64,000 bases of DNA. Source: Colwellia maritima. Its GTDB lineage: Bacteria; Pseudomonadota; Gammaproteobacteria; Enterobacterales; Alteromonadaceae. The notes below the pieces were generated by a model. It saw nothing but the letters and a program-made list of their open reading frames with translations. It had not been told where the DNA came from and searched no databases. Positions 39,076 to 50,746 of this stretch are shown here, one piece after another. Numbering within the stretch: position 1 is the stretch's first letter; each line of letters begins with the position of its first letter. Position numbers and translations under genes: made by a program. The stretch spans positions 372,001 through 436,000 of the forward strand of contig NZ_JAKKSL010000003.1 in the NCBI RefSeq assembly GCF_022669015.1. The letters are read 5' to 3'.

Positions 39076-40862
39076 GCTGATAAATAGCAAAACTCAATGG
39101 CGAAAGCTCACCTTTAGTATTAGCAATTGATTGGTAGAGCCGTTTTTCAGTTTGTGATTTAGTTAGCACATTAAGGCTTTGAACTTGTGATGAGGTATTA
39201 AATACAATCACTAACGTCTGCTCTTCACCCTGAATCATCGCAACCCGTTGAATTGCAAAAACACCCGGCTTGTTTTGAGAATAAAGCGTTGTTTGTTGAC
39301 CAAATCGCAATGCTTTTGGATATTGCTGATATAACTCGGCATATTTTGCAAACGTTTGATAAAACAAATGGCTAGTGTCGAAGTTATTGTCAGCCGTGGT
39401 TTTATTGGTTGCTAATAAATCATCATTATTATAACTGTCTACGTTTGATGGCATCATATCTTGACGTGAATCTTGATCGCCGCCATCACCGACAAAACCT
39501 TGCTCATCACCATAATATATTACCGGTACGCCACGGGTAAAAAATAACATAGCATTGGCCGGCAAATTACGTTGAATTTGTTCTTGCTCACTGTAATTAT
39601 GTTTACTTTCTTTTAAAAAGTAAGCAAACCTTCCCATGTCATGATTACCTGTGAAGTTTACCAACTGGTTAGCATTAGTATTTTCAATATCCTTATGGTT
39701 AGTTTGATAAAAGTGATCTTGAGCAAATAAATTTGCCAACTCATCAGACCCTTTTTGCTCAACTAAAGCACTTCTAATCGCACCTTGTAAAGCAAAGTCT
39801 AATACTGATGGAAGTTTTGCTTTTGTTGTAAAACTACTTAATTCTTTAGCGTCAAAACTATAAACTTCACCAAACATAAAAAAGTTTTCAATGCCTAATG
39901 ATTTAGCGTGTGCCATTAATGCCGGTGAAAATGCTTGCCAAAATTCAGTGTTAACATGTTTAACCGTATCAATACGAAATCCGTCTGGTTTGAATTCATC
40001 AATAATAGCCTTGTAAATGTCTATCATGCCGATAATAACGTTTTCGCTATTAGTATCTAAATCGTCAAGGCCAAGCAAAGTCACCACGAATTGAGCTTTC
40101 ACCAACCCAGTTTGAATCACCTTGGTTATGATAAACCTCAGTATCATTAAGCCATAATGGCGTTTTTAAGGTTTCATTTCCTTTTGGAATAATAGGCGTA
40201 TAAACATTCCCATTAGCTAGCTCGGCAACTGATTTAAAAGGACAATCTTCACCTTCTTCTTCGCCTTTTTGCTCGGGAAGCCAACCTAAACCATCATCAC
40301 CATGACATTCTTTATACTTAATAACATCAGCTGTATGATTAGTAATAATATCGAAAAACACTTTAATATTACGTTGGTGTGCTTGATCAATAAAGTGCTT
40401 CAGGTCAGCGTTGCTGCCAAGATGAGGATCGATTTCAGTAAAATCTAAAATCCAATAACCATGATAACCAGATGTACCAGATTGCATTGCTTGATTACGC
40501 AAAACAGGTGTTAGCCAAATAGCGGAAATACCCATGTTATCAAGATAGGGTAATTTTTCAGTCAGCCCTGCAAGATCACCGCCGTGATACATACCTTTAT
40601 GGTTTTTATCAAAACCGCCATGAGATAATGCACGCTTGCTATCGTTTTCTGCAGCACCCAAATCATTACTGACGTTGCCATTGTGAAATCGATCGGGTAA
40701 AACAAAATAAAAAACTTCATCCTGAAACACTCGTTGCTGATAAGGTTTCAGCTTGCCTGCTTTTGCCGTTAAGTCCTGATGAATACCTGCTGCAAATGTT
40801 GTTAAATTAACAACCAACGATACTGTACAAAAAATAATGGTGAATACTTTGCTCATTTTCAT
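39068..40862 (-). CDS. Periplasmic or secreted GH13 alpha-amylase, one frame break
   Basis: Signal peptide MKMSKVFTIIFCTVSLV...TTFAAG. GH13 regions: DIITNHTADV (I), DGFRIDTVKHV with the nucleophile (II), FMFGEVYS (III) and NFTGNHDMGRFAY (IV). The N-terminal DEVFYFVLPDRFHNGN and the YHGGDLAGL motif fit the cyclomaltodextrinase/alpha-amylase group found in Alteromonadales. The frame breaks at about 40070-40075 (GACTTTGCTTGGCC; one T fewer gives DFAGLDDLDTN). Repaired length is 597 residues. It is 26 bases downstream of the next GH13 gene on this strand. Confidence 0.88.
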
Positions 40863-40888
40863 TTTATTGTGCTACCCAATTAAGTAGG

Positions 40889-42525
40889 TTATAACGACGC
40901 GTAGAAACAGCCAAAAGCAGGCAATGTAATTTGGTTATCAGTTATCGTAGTCGTCGTTAATAATTTATGGTCGCTAAGTACAACAATATTCTCATCGGCA
41001 AGGTTAAGTGCGAATGTTTGTGTTTGATTACTAAAATTAAAACAAACAACAAGCTTCTCCTCGGTATTCTGCCTAATAAAAGCAAGTATTGGCTCTGGGG
41101 TGTCTATAAAGCTAATATCACCATAAAGTAATGCACTGTGTTGTTTGCGCCATTGGTTAAAATGTCGATAGCTGTTTAAAACAGAACTAGGTGAGTTTTC
41201 TTGTACATCGACTGATTTATTATGGTGTTCAGCCACTACCGGCAACCATGGTTTAACTTGACTAAATCCGGCATTGATTTGGTCATGCTGCCAAGGATGT
41301 GGCGTTCTACAGCCATCTCGCCCTTTAAATTGCGGCCAAAAAGTAATGCCGTAAGGATCTTGAATATCCTTGAAATCAATATTAGCTTCAGTTAAACCCT
41401 GACTCTTCTCCTTGATAACTACACACGCTACCGCGTAAAGAAGATATCATGGCAAATAACATTTTAGCTAAATCTGTATTCTGTTCTGCCTTTTGACTTT
41501 TCCCCCAACGACTAGCAACGCGTTGCACATCATGGTTTGAAATTGACCAACAGGGCCATCCGTCTGATACTCGTTCTTCAAGGGTTTGTACAACTTGCTT
41601 AACATATTGAGCAGAAAACTCATCTGTTAACAAATCAAAACTATAACCCATGTGTAACCTGTGTTCGCCTTGGGTATATTCCGCCATGGTTTTTAATGAG
41701 TCTTCAGACGAAATTTCCCCTAAGGCAACAGTACCCGGATATTGATTTAATAGCGTTCTAATAGATTCAATAAATCCTAAATTTTCATCTTGGGTATTAT
41801 TGTAATAATGATATTGATAAGCGTATGGGTTTTTCTCATCAAACCCTATACTTTGTCTTAGTGCTTTGGGTTTAGCGGGGTTATCACGTAATTGTGCATC
41901 ATGATAACAAAAGTTAATAGCGTCTAACCTAAATCCATCAACGCCACGTTTTAGCCAAAACTCAACATTATCAAGAACAGCTTTTTGCACTTGAGGGTTA
42001 TGGAAGTTAAGATCAGGTCGGCTTGATAAAAAGTTATGTAAATAATACTGTTGACGACGTGGCTCCCAAGTCCGACCCACTACCACCAAAAATAGATAAC
42101 CAGTTATTTGGTGCCGTGCCGTCTTCTTTAGCATCAGCCCATACATACCAGTCAGACTTATCATTAACTTGATCTTCTCGGCTTTCTATAAACCATTGGT
42201 GCTGATCTGAGGTGTGACTCAGTACTTGGTCTACCATTATCTTAATATTACGGTCATGAGCTTTGGTAATTAATTCGTCAAAATCAGCCAAGCTACCAAA
42301 TAGGGGATCAACATCACGGTAGTCACTAATATCATAACCAAAGTCTTTCATCGGTGATTTAAAAAAGGGCGAAATCCAAATAGCATCAACCCCTAAGCTA
42401 GCAATATAGTCAAGTTTTTGAATTATACCGGGTAAATCGCCAATACCATCTTGATTAGCATCATAGAAGCTTCGCGGATATATTTGATAAATTACCGCTC
42501 CGCGCCACCACATTTGTTTACTCAT
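40889..42525 (-). CDS. GH13 alpha-glucosidase (oligo-1,6/alpha-1,4 type), two frame breaks
   Basis: Cytoplasmic enzyme without a signal peptide; starts MSKQMWWRGAVIYQIYPRSF. Regions: IMVDQVLSHTSDQH (I), DGFRLDAINF with the nucleophile (II), ALGEISSED (III) and SISNHDVQRVASRWG (IV). Breaks are at about 42065-42075 (extra G before TWEPRRQQYYLHNFL) and 41395-41400 (GGGTTTAACTG; one G fewer gives GLTEANIDF). Repaired length is 544 residues. ATG at 42525 has GGAG seven bases upstream. It is divergent from the GH31 gene across two operators. Confidence 0.88.
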
Positions 42526-42602
42526 CCTAAAACTCCGCACTATATGTTTAATTCATAATTACACTTTAAGAATACGCAATTCGTTTCAAGGGGAATACCC
42601 CC

Positions 42603-42616
42603 TGCATACGTATGCA
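42603..42616. promoter_or_regulatory. MalR-type operator 5 (divergent GH13/GH31)
   Basis: TGCATACGTATGCA, a perfect 14-bp palindrome, 78 bases before the minus-strand GH13 start. It is the best copy in the window. Confidence 0.8.
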
Positions 42617-42633
42617 TTGACTTTCCTTGATTT

Positions 42634-42647
42634 TGCATACGTATGTA
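42634..42647. promoter_or_regulatory. MalR-type operator 6 (divergent GH13/GH31)
   Basis: TGCATACGTATGTA, 31 bases centre to centre from operator 5 (about three helical turns) and 67 bases before the GH31 start. Confidence 0.77.
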
Positions 42648-42713
42648 ATACTAATCAGCATAAATAAATGATTAAATAAATAACTCTCTATGACATTCGA
42701 TTAAGGAATTATC

Positions 42714-45183
42714 TTGCGTTCACTTTTACGGTTCAAATATACAGTTGTGTTTGTTCTTTTATTTACTGTTCAGGTTATTGCGCAACCCATCGCAAGTGAA
42801 AAAAGTAAACTTGAACAGAATAACTACCTTAGCTATCAACTAAAAAAAAATCATGTTGAAATCAACACTTCACATGGGCAGGTAACCTTAACGGCCTATA
42901 ATAATCATGCGATAGAAGCCCATTATAATGATAAAAGCAAACATAATACGGCAGCATTCTTACCTTCATTTTCAATAAAAGAACAAGCACTTACACAACA
43001 CTTCGCGATTACTGAAACGGCTGAAAAATTAACGCTGTTAGGGGGTAAACTCAAGGCGGTTATTAATAAATCCCCTTTTTACATAAGCTACTATCAAGGC
43101 AAAAAATTACTCGTTTCTGAAGAGCAAGGTTTTTTTGTTGGTACGACGATTGAAAAAGATCAACACGTTAATGTGCGAGGATTTCGTTTTAAGCTAAGTG
43201 AACAAGAACAATTAATGGGTGGTGGTGAACGTGTACTCGGCATGAACAGACGAGGTCATCGTATGCCGTTGTATAACCGTGCACATTACGGATATGAAAC
43301 ACAATCTAATCAAATGAATTTTAGTATACCTGCAGTATTTTCAAGCAATAAATATATACTGCTATTTGACAATTCAGCCAAAGGTTGGATGGATTTAGGC
43401 AAAACAGATCCCAACATAATTCAATTTGAAGCTGTGTCAGGGCGCATGGCATATCTTGTGTTTGCCGGCGACACTTATCCGGAATTAATCAATAACTACG
43501 TAGATGTTACTGGCAAGCAACCCATGCCACCGCGTTGGGCATTCGGCAACTATGCCTCTCGTTTTGGTTATCGAACAGAGCAAGAAGTTCGCGATACCGT
43601 TAACAAATTTCACGAATTAGACTTTCCGCTCGACGCACTAATTCTTGATCTTTACTGGTTTGGTAAAGACATAAAAGGTCACATGGGCAACTTAGATTGG
43701 GATAACGACGCCTTCCCTACCCCAACAAAAATGATCAGCGACATAAAAGCACAAGGTGTCAATACCCTATTGATCACCGAGCCTTTTGTGTTAACCACCT
43801 CAAAAAAATGGCAGGATGCAGAAAAAAGTCAAGCCTTAGCAAAAGATACTGATGGTAAACCTAAGCGTTTCGATTTCTATTTTGGCAATACTGGTTTAAT
43901 TGATGTATTCAACGACAGTGGCAAAAACTGGTTTAATAATATTTATAAAGGCTTATACCAACAAGGTGTGAGCGGTTGGTGGGGTGATTTAGGCGAGCCA
44001 GAAGTTCATCCGAGCGACACCTTGCATACACTTGAAGACGGCAGTGTTGTCAATGGTGATGCTATCCATAATGTTTATGGTCATCAGTGGGCTAAAATGG
44101 TTTTTGACAATCAATTAGACCTTGCCCCCGATAAACGCCCGTTTATTCTAATGCGTTCTGGTTTTGCCGGTTCGCAGCGTTATGGCATGATCCCTTGGAC
44201 GGGTGATGTCAGCCGCTCGTGGGGCGGATTAAAACCGCAAGTTGAACTTAGCTTACAAATGGGGGTTTTAGGCATGGGCTATACTCACTCTGATTTAGGC
44301 GGTTTTTTGGTGGCGAAAAATTTGATAAAGAACTGTATATTCGTTGGTTGCAATATGGTGTTTTTCAACCTATTTATCGCCCACATGCGCAAGACAATAT
44401 CGCCCCAGAAGTAGTATTTCACGATAAAGAAACGCAAGATATTCTTCGAAAATTCATAAAACTCAGATATAACTTACTGCCTTATAATTATACTTTAGCT
44501 TATGAAAACAGTACTACGGGCATGCCGCTTATGCGACCGCTTTTCTTCGAAGACGAGAGCAATACCACATTAATGAACAATGCCACAAGCTATCTTTGGG
44601 GTGACGCTTTTCTCGTAACGCCAGTAGTTGATATAGGGGTAAAATCAGTTTCAGTTCCACTACCTAAAGGCGTGTGGTTTAACTACTTTAGTGGCGAGAG
44701 ACATCAAGGCAACCAAACAGTAAATATTGCAACTTGACCTAGAAACACTACCGGTATTAGTGCGAGCCGGTTCATTTATTCCGATGACTGATGCTATTCA
44801 ATCGACTAAAGATTACGATAACAGCAAGCTAACACTCCACTACTATGCCGACAAATCAGCGAACAGCAGCAAAGGTGAAATGTATGACGATGATGGTGAA
44901 ATGTTTCAAGCTAACACCCATAGTTTTTTTGAGTTATTATCCTTCGAAGCCCGTCAACAAAGTGAAAGCTTAAGTCTCCATTTATCAAGAAAAGACACTC
45001 GCTATGTGGGCATGCCTAAAAATAGAGATATAACCCTAGTTATTCATCATTGGCAAAAGACCCAGTAAAGTTATAGTGGGCGAAAAAACAGCAACCAACT
45101 TCAACTGGAATAAAGAAAAACAAACATTAACTGTAAAATTTAAATGGCAACATCAACCGTTAACGTTAAGCATACTGAATTAG
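42714..45183 (+). CDS. GH31 alpha-glucosidase, exported, three frame breaks
   Basis: Releases glucose from maltooligosaccharides. TTG start (42714) with AAGGA about seven bases upstream; a signal peptide ends near VIAQP. The GH31 nucleophile is in [10 protein letters not shown], the acid/base region is [12 protein letters not shown], and [17 protein letters not shown] precedes them. Breaks are at about 44305-44312 (T-run one short before [13 protein letters not shown]), 44733 (ACTTGAC; one T fewer) and 45045-45055 (one base short before [10 protein letters not shown]). Repaired length is about 823 residues. glk follows after 14 bases, so the two form an operon. Confidence 0.88.
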
Positions 45184-45197
45184 GTAATAAATAAGTT

Positions 45198-46187
45198 ATG
45201 AATACCCAGAATAAAAAAATTGTTAATTTAATTGCCGATATCGGCGGAACTAATATTCGTATAGCGCAAGCCGATGCACAAAGTGAGGCAAAATACACAA
45301 ATATTGAAACCTATCAATGTGCAAAATTTTCAAGCTTGGCTGACGTTATCGCGCTGTATATTGAAAGCAAAAACATAGCTGAGGCCGGCATTAATGCTTG
45401 TTTAGCTATCGCTTGCCCGACTGACAACGATATTATTTCGATGACGAACTTGCCCTGGCAGTTTTCTCAAAAAGAACTAATTAAAACGTTAAACTTAAAT
45501 AGCTTAAGTATGATCAATGATTATACTGCCATCGCTATGGCAATTCCGCTGCTAAACGATAGCCAAAAGGTAAAAATTGGTGGTGGTGAAGCGGTTGCAG
45601 GTAAGCCTATTTCTGTTTGCGGCCCGGGTACAGGCTTAGGCGTGGCTAACTTAATTCCTATTACCATAGGTGATAAAAGCCAATGGCATTGTGTTAGTGG
45701 CGAAGGTGGTCATGTCGATTTCGCGCCCGTTGGTGAGCTAGAAATTGCCGTATTACGCTACTTAAATGACATTAAAGAACGTGTATCCTATGAGCAATTA
45801 CTCTCAGGTTATGGTATTGAACAGATTTACCAATCTTTAGCTAACAAGGGCGATGACGAAGAAGAAGCTCCTTTATCCGCACAAGAAATTAGCAAACGAG
45901 GTATTGAAAAAACCTGCATTATCTGCCGGCAAACTATGCTAATTTTCTGTCAAGCGCTTGGCGGCTTTGCCGGTAACTTAGCGCTTATCATGAACAGCCA
46001 AGGTGGTGTATACATTGCCGGTGGCATCGTACCTCGCTTTATCGATTTTCTAAAAGCAAGTAAGTTCAGAGAGCGCTTTGAAAGCAAAGGGCGTTTATCG
46101 CATATTACTCAGCAAGCACCCACTTATGTAATTACTGAAGCACAACCCGGTTTATTAGGTGCTGCGGCTTATATATTGCAACAATAA
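45198..46187 (+). CDS. glk: Glucokinase
   Basis: ATP-dependent phosphorylation of glucose freed by the alpha-glucosidases. The 329 residues have the ATP-binding LIADIGGTNIRIA at the N-terminus, SMINDYTAIAMAIP, the GPGTGLGVANL phosphate motif and GEGGHVDFAP, all typical of the proteobacterial Glk family (ROK-unrelated). It is cotranscribed with the GH31 gene under operators 5 and 6. Confidence 0.94.
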   Translation: MNTQNKKIVNLIADIGGTNIRIAQADAQSEAKYTNIETYQCAKFSSLADVIALYIESKNIAEAGINACLAIACPTDNDIISMTNLPWQFSQKELIKTLNLNSLSMINDYTAIAMAIPLLNDSQKVKIGGGEAVAGKPISVCGPGTGLGVANLIPITIGDKSQWHCVSGEGGHVDFAPVGELEIAVLRYLNDIKERVSYEQLLSGYGIEQIYQSLANKGDDEEEAPLSAQEISKRGIEKTCIICRQTMLIFCQALGGFAGNLALIMNSQGGVYIAGGIVPRFIDFLKASKFRERFESKGRLSHITQQAPTYVITEAQPGLLGAAAYILQQ

Positions 46188-46272
46188 TAATTAAAGGGTA
46201 GAAAGTATTAAACGCAGTTAATCCGTTAATTACTAATTATCGTATTAACTGCTCCGGTAGGACAATTCAAAA

Positions 46273-46945
46273 TTATAGTTCTACGCCCCCTGTCATATGT
46301 GTTTTAACTAGATTTGCTATGTTCAACGAATCACTTGTTTCTTCGTTAGACAATCCAAACTACAAGCCCCTGTTTATTTATTTCTGGCTGATTTTGGCTT
46401 ACTTTCCATTTTCCTGTTATTGACAAGATCTCAATTTCTAAACCGACAATGGCTGCTAACATGCGTTGAATATATTGCATTGGCGCATCTGTAATTGACC
46501 AAGGTTTCTCTTGGTTTTGTTCATGTTGAATCGTTAAATTATTTAACATCGCCAGTTTAAAATCAGTATCAAATCGATAATGCAGCAGACCTTTTACATG
46601 CACAGCAACATAATTCCATGTCGGCACTGCTTTACCCTGCTCCTTTTTTGTTGGGTAATAATTGGGTGAGATGTAACAATTCGGCCCGTGAAAAACGAGC
46701 AATATCTCGGCGTTATCTTTTACGTTTTGCCATAATGGGTTCGCTTTTGCAATATGCCCTTGCAAAGTCAGCTTCTCGGTCGTGTTGCCATGCAATTCCT
46801 CTGTTGAGTTAGTAAGAAAAAAAGGAATATGGTTTACCTCTATTCCTGTTGCTGAATAGGCAATCAAACTTGCCAATGGGTACTTCATCATGAGTTCATG
46901 TAAAGCAACAGGATCATCTTGTTGAAAAACTTTAGGCACATGCAT
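46273..46945 (-). CDS. PaiB-like FMN-binding negative regulator family protein, one frame break
   Basis: Starts MHVPKVFQQDDPVALHELM and has GHIAKANPLW, FHGPNCYISPNYYP, VPTWNYVAVHVKG and the C-terminal GKWKVSQNQPEINKQGLV of the PaiB/protease synthase regulator family. The open frame stops at 46346. Removing one T in GTAGTTTGG (about 46353) continues ...GLVVGLSNEETSDSL to TAA at 46273 (223 residues). PaiB-type genes often sit beside a MocR regulator and a GNAT gene, as here. Biochemical role is unclear. Confidence 0.82.
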
Positions 46946-46997
46946 TGTTCATCCCCTTTTATTTCAATTCTCTATTAAATTGTTCATAATCAAAGCA

Positions 46998-47582
46998 TTA
47001 CATTTTTGCTTCTAAACCGTTTTTAATCACTAGCCATTCACTATTGATAATTGAAAAAATGGCAGTATTGCGAAAACTACCATCGGGCAAAATTCGCTGA
47101 TGGCGTAAAATTCCTTCAAACGTGGCACCTAGCCGACTAATAGCATTACGTGACTTTATATTATGGTCGTGTGTTTTAAACTGAACTCGAATAGCCTCTA
47201 GTTGCTCAAAAGCATGCTTTAACAAGCAATACTTAGCATGAGTATTCACATAAGTACGTTGATATTTAGGCGTGATAAAAGTAAAACCAATTTCTAACGT
47301 TCTATTTTCATGGCTAATTTCACAATAGCGTGTGCTACCAACTAGCTCACCACTTTGATTATCAAAAATTGAAAAAACAACCTGCTCTCCTTGTTTAACC
47401 TTCTCAAGTGACTTCGTTAGCCAAGTTTCAGCTTGTGTTTTTGAAGTGCATTGATTTGGCAATGACCACTTCCATAGCTCAGGAAAAGCGCCCGCTTGAT
47501 AAAAAGCATCAAGATGTTCTATTGATAACGGACGCAAGGTTATTTTATTTGTTGAAATGGTGACTGGTTTAGGTTCAAACAT
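46998..47582 (-). CDS. GNAT-family N-acetyltransferase (RimJ/RimL-like)
   Basis: 194 residues from ATG 47582 (MFEPKPVTISTNKITLRPL), which has AAGGAG seven bases upstream. The longer frame to 47762 overlaps the divergent regulator and is not used. Motifs: LVGSTRYCEISHENRTLEIG, ITPKYQRTYVNTHAKYCLL and FKTHDHNIKSRNAISRLGATFEGILR, the acetyl-CoA site and C-terminal region of the Acetyltransf_3 group. Acceptor unknown. Divergent from a MocR regulator gene. Confidence 0.85.
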   Translation of the reverse strand: MFEPKPVTISTNKITLRPLSIEHLDAFYQAGAFPELWKWSLPNQCTSKTQAETWLTKSLEKVKQGEQVVFSIFDNQSGELVGSTRYCEISHENRTLEIGFTFITPKYQRTYVNTHAKYCLLKHAFEQLEAIRVQFKTHDHNIKSRNAISRLGATFEGILRHQRILPDGSFRNTAIFSIINSEWLVIKNGLEAKM

Positions 47583-47623
47583 AAATAAACTCCTTAAAAA
47601 TTTAGTTGATATTCTGCAATTTG

Positions 47624-47666
47624 TGGTATAAACACAACGACCAGTTTCAAATAAACACTTATACCA
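47624..47666. promoter_or_regulatory. Candidate MocR operator (inverted TGGTATAA arms)
   Basis: TGGTATAA (47624-47631) and TTATACCA (47659-47666) are exact complements, 35 bases centre to centre, in the 100-base gap between the divergent GNAT and MocR genes. Placement fits autoregulation plus control of the GNAT/PaiB genes. Confidence 0.5.
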
Positions 47667-47682
47667 AAGACGGATTTTTCTA

Positions 47683-49162
47683 TTGAAAACGCTTAACCTA
47701 ACGTTAAATAACTCGACTAAAAAACTGTATTTGCAGATAGCCTTCGCTATTCGATATGCCATTGAAAGTGGTAATGTTGTTTCATCTGAAAAGCTACCCT
47801 CAGCGCGAGTACTTGCTGAGCAGTTAGCTGTTAACCGCCATACGGTTATGGCCGCTTATCATGAGTTAGTTGCACAAGGTTGGGTTGAGGCTCGACATAG
47901 ACAGGGTTACAGTGTAGCTGCAATATTGCCTATATTTTCCACAAAAAATATCAATAAGAATCTCAAGAATAATCAAGAGAAGGTTGTACAAAGGCACATC
48001 TGGCGACTAGCAAAAAGCAATGACAACAAGGCTATGCCAACAGCAAGTGGCTACGAATTTAATTTTGCCGGCGGTAATCCAGATATTAATTTATTTCCAT
48101 TCAATGAATTCAGAGGTTTTATGAATCAAGCCTTAAATCGGCCCGATATTAAGGAATTGAATTATGGTCATAACAACGGGTTTTCACCCTTTATTCATGA
48201 AGTAAGTAAATATTTACGTAGGGTACGATCAATCACCAACAAAGAAATTATTGTCGTCAATGGTACTCAGGAAGCCTTATATATTATCGCTCAAGTTTTA
48301 ATAAAAACAGGTGATAAAATAGCGGTAGAGAGCTTAGGTTATCAACTGACTTGGAACGCATTTAACAATGCAGGCGCTGAGTTAATTGCGGTGAAACAAA
48401 CTGACCAGGGTATTGATATTGATCATCTTGAACAGTTGGTTAAAACACAAAAAATTCGCTTACTCTACCTAACACCATTACATCAATACCCTACCACCAC
48501 AACGCTTGCAATGAGCAAACGTAAAAAAATATATCAGTTAGCACAACAGTATAACTTTCCTATTATTGAAGATGACTATGACCACGAGTTTCACTATAAC
48601 AGCCAACCACTAGCGCCTATGGCCGCCAATGATCCGTCTGGTTTAGTTATTTATCTTTCTAGTTTTTCAAAAATTATGTTTCCTGGAATTCGCTTAGGAC
48701 TTATCGCTGTGGATAAATCACTTGTTCTCCCCATTGTAAATTATCGCGCCTTACTCAATCACAAAGTCAATGTACCGCTTCAAGATGCTGTAGCGCGCCG
48801 GATGAAAGATGGTGGCTTTGAGCGCCATTTACGGAAAGTTACCCGACATTATCAAAAAAGGCGGCACTACATGGTTGAATTGCTCAGCCAATTTATTGAG
48901 GATGGACTAGAGATTGAATTTTCCATTCCTGCTTGGTGGTATGGCGCTGTGGGTAAATATTGGTGATAAGGCACAAAAAATAGCAGAAGTTGCAAGACAG
49001 CAAGGCATATTTATATTAGCAGAACATGCCTTTCATTTAGATCAAAAGAACGATCAAGATAAATACATTCGCTTAGGTTTTGCCGGACAAAACGAACAAC
49101 AACTAAAACAAGGTTTATTACGATTGAAATCAATATTAATTGAATACGTATGTAAGAGATAG
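47683..49162 (+). CDS. MocR-family PLP-dependent regulator (GntR-aminotransferase fusion), one frame break
   Basis: The N-terminal GntR helix-turn-helix domain (KLYLQIAFAIRYAIESG, SARVLAEQLAVNRHTVMAAY) is joined to a fold-type I aminotransferase domain. PLP features are YLTPLHQYPTT, EDDYDHEFHY and the lysine of YLSSFSKIMFPGIRLG. The frame breaks at about 48932-48937 (CCTGCTTGGTGG; one T fewer gives PAGGMALWVNIGD). Repaired length is 492 residues. TTG start inferred, as no ATG precedes KTLNLTL. The effector is not known. Confidence 0.86.
49141..49154. promoter_or_regulatory. MalR-type operator 7 (sugar transporter)
   Basis: TGAATACGTATGTA lies inside the last codons of the MocR gene, 70 bases before the transporter ATG, the same distance at which operators 1, 5 and 6 precede their genes. 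Confidence 0.7.
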
Positions 49163-49223
49163 CTGTCAATGATGATAGTGAGTATATTGTTCACATTGCA
49201 ATAATTAATATAAGAGTCTTCAC

Positions 49224-50746
49224 ATGACCACGACAGATACTGATAAAAGTAGTAATAATACTCATCGAAAACCCCATCTTAGTTTTTGGCAAATTTGGAA
49301 TGTCAGCTTCGGCTTTTTAGGTGTGCAAATTGGTTTTTCATTACAGAATAGTAACGTCAGTCGTATATTATCTGATTTAGGAGCTGATCTTTCTTCATTA
49401 TCACTCTTTTGGTTGGCAGCGCCTATCATGGGATTACTGGTACAGCCTATTGTGGGTGCTTTATCTGATCGAACATGGAATCGCATGGGTCGGCGCTTAC
49501 CCTTTGTTTTAGGTGGTGCGTTAGTTGCTGCCACCGCGATGATATTACTTCCAAACGCCTCAATGGTTGTGGCTTTTATTCCACCGATTATTTTTGGTTT
49601 ACTAATATTTGCCATTAAAGATGCGGCATTTAACGTAACGTTTCAACCATTTCGTTCACTAGTGTCTGATATGGTGCCCGCCGAACAGCATAACTTAGGT
49701 TATTCTGTACAAACCCTATTAATTAATATTGGTGCGGTAGTTGGTTCAACTCTTCCTTTCGTGTTAACTAACGTGATTGGCTTAGACAACATATCAGAGC
49801 AAGGTAAAGTTGCACCGTCAGTTATATGGGCATTTTATATTGGAGCCACGGTGTTACTAGGATCAGTTTTGTGGACTGTATTTAGAACCAAAGAATACAA
49901 GCCAGAAGATTACTACGCTTATCAAAATTTAAATTATGAAAAAATAAAACAAGAGCAAGCTGTTAAGAAAACTCTATCAGAGCGATTAAGTGGTTATTGG
50001 ATATTATTAAAAGATATGCCCATAATCATGAAGCAATTAGCGATAGTGCAATTTTTCTCATGGTTTGCATTATTTATTATGTGGACATACACGCCTGCAG
50101 CAATTACTCAACATGCTTGGGGAGTAGCGGTTGATTGGTTTGATCCTGCTTATATAACTGCGATGGGTGGTTTGCCTGAGACGGTAGCAGCAGCCAAAGG
50201 TGCGGTCATGACTGGGTTGGCATTTTATATGCTGCACAAGCTTTGTTTGCTGTGTTTTTCGCTATTTTATTAACTAAATTAGCGAATACATTTGGTCGAA
50301 AAATAGTTTATTCATTCTCATTAATTGCAGGCGGGCTTGGTTACTTAAGTTTTATTTTATTTCAAGACCCAACAATTACCCATGTAAATTTATTAATAAC
50401 CGACGTAAAAGTGCCCCAAGGCGCGATAGGTTTAATTTGGTCTATGTTAGGTATTGGCATGGCATGGGCGGCAATTTTATCTATGCCTTACGCGATACTT
50501 GCAGGGGCTTTACCTGCGGATAAAACAGGTGTTTATATGGGGATTTTTAACTTTACTATTGCAGCACCACAAATCGTGTCAGGTTTAGTTTCAGGCCGGA
50601 TTTTAAGCCATATATTCGACAATAATGCGGTTTATATCATTATGTTAGCGGGTGCCTCGATGATCCTAGGTGCATTCTCAGTGTATTTTGTTAAAGATGG
50701 GGTAGAAGAGAAATTAGCCGATTGCAGTGAGGAAGTTATTGCCTAA
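49224..50746 (+). CDS. MFS/GPH-type sugar transporter, probable maltose permease, one frame break
   Basis: Inner-membrane symporter with about 12 hydrophobic segments. It has FLGVQIGFSLQNSNVSRIL in the first helix, PIVGALSDRTWNRMGRRLPF between helices 2 and 3 (the SLC45/MalT-like loop) and FQPFRSLVSDMVP. The frame breaks near 50228-50240 (TTTTATATGCTGCA, one base short), after which ALFAVFFAILLTKLAN continues. About 507 residues. An operator 70 bases upstream and the locus context suggest maltose/maltodextrin import. A diverged copy of its 3' end is at 54851-54946. Confidence 0.86.
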
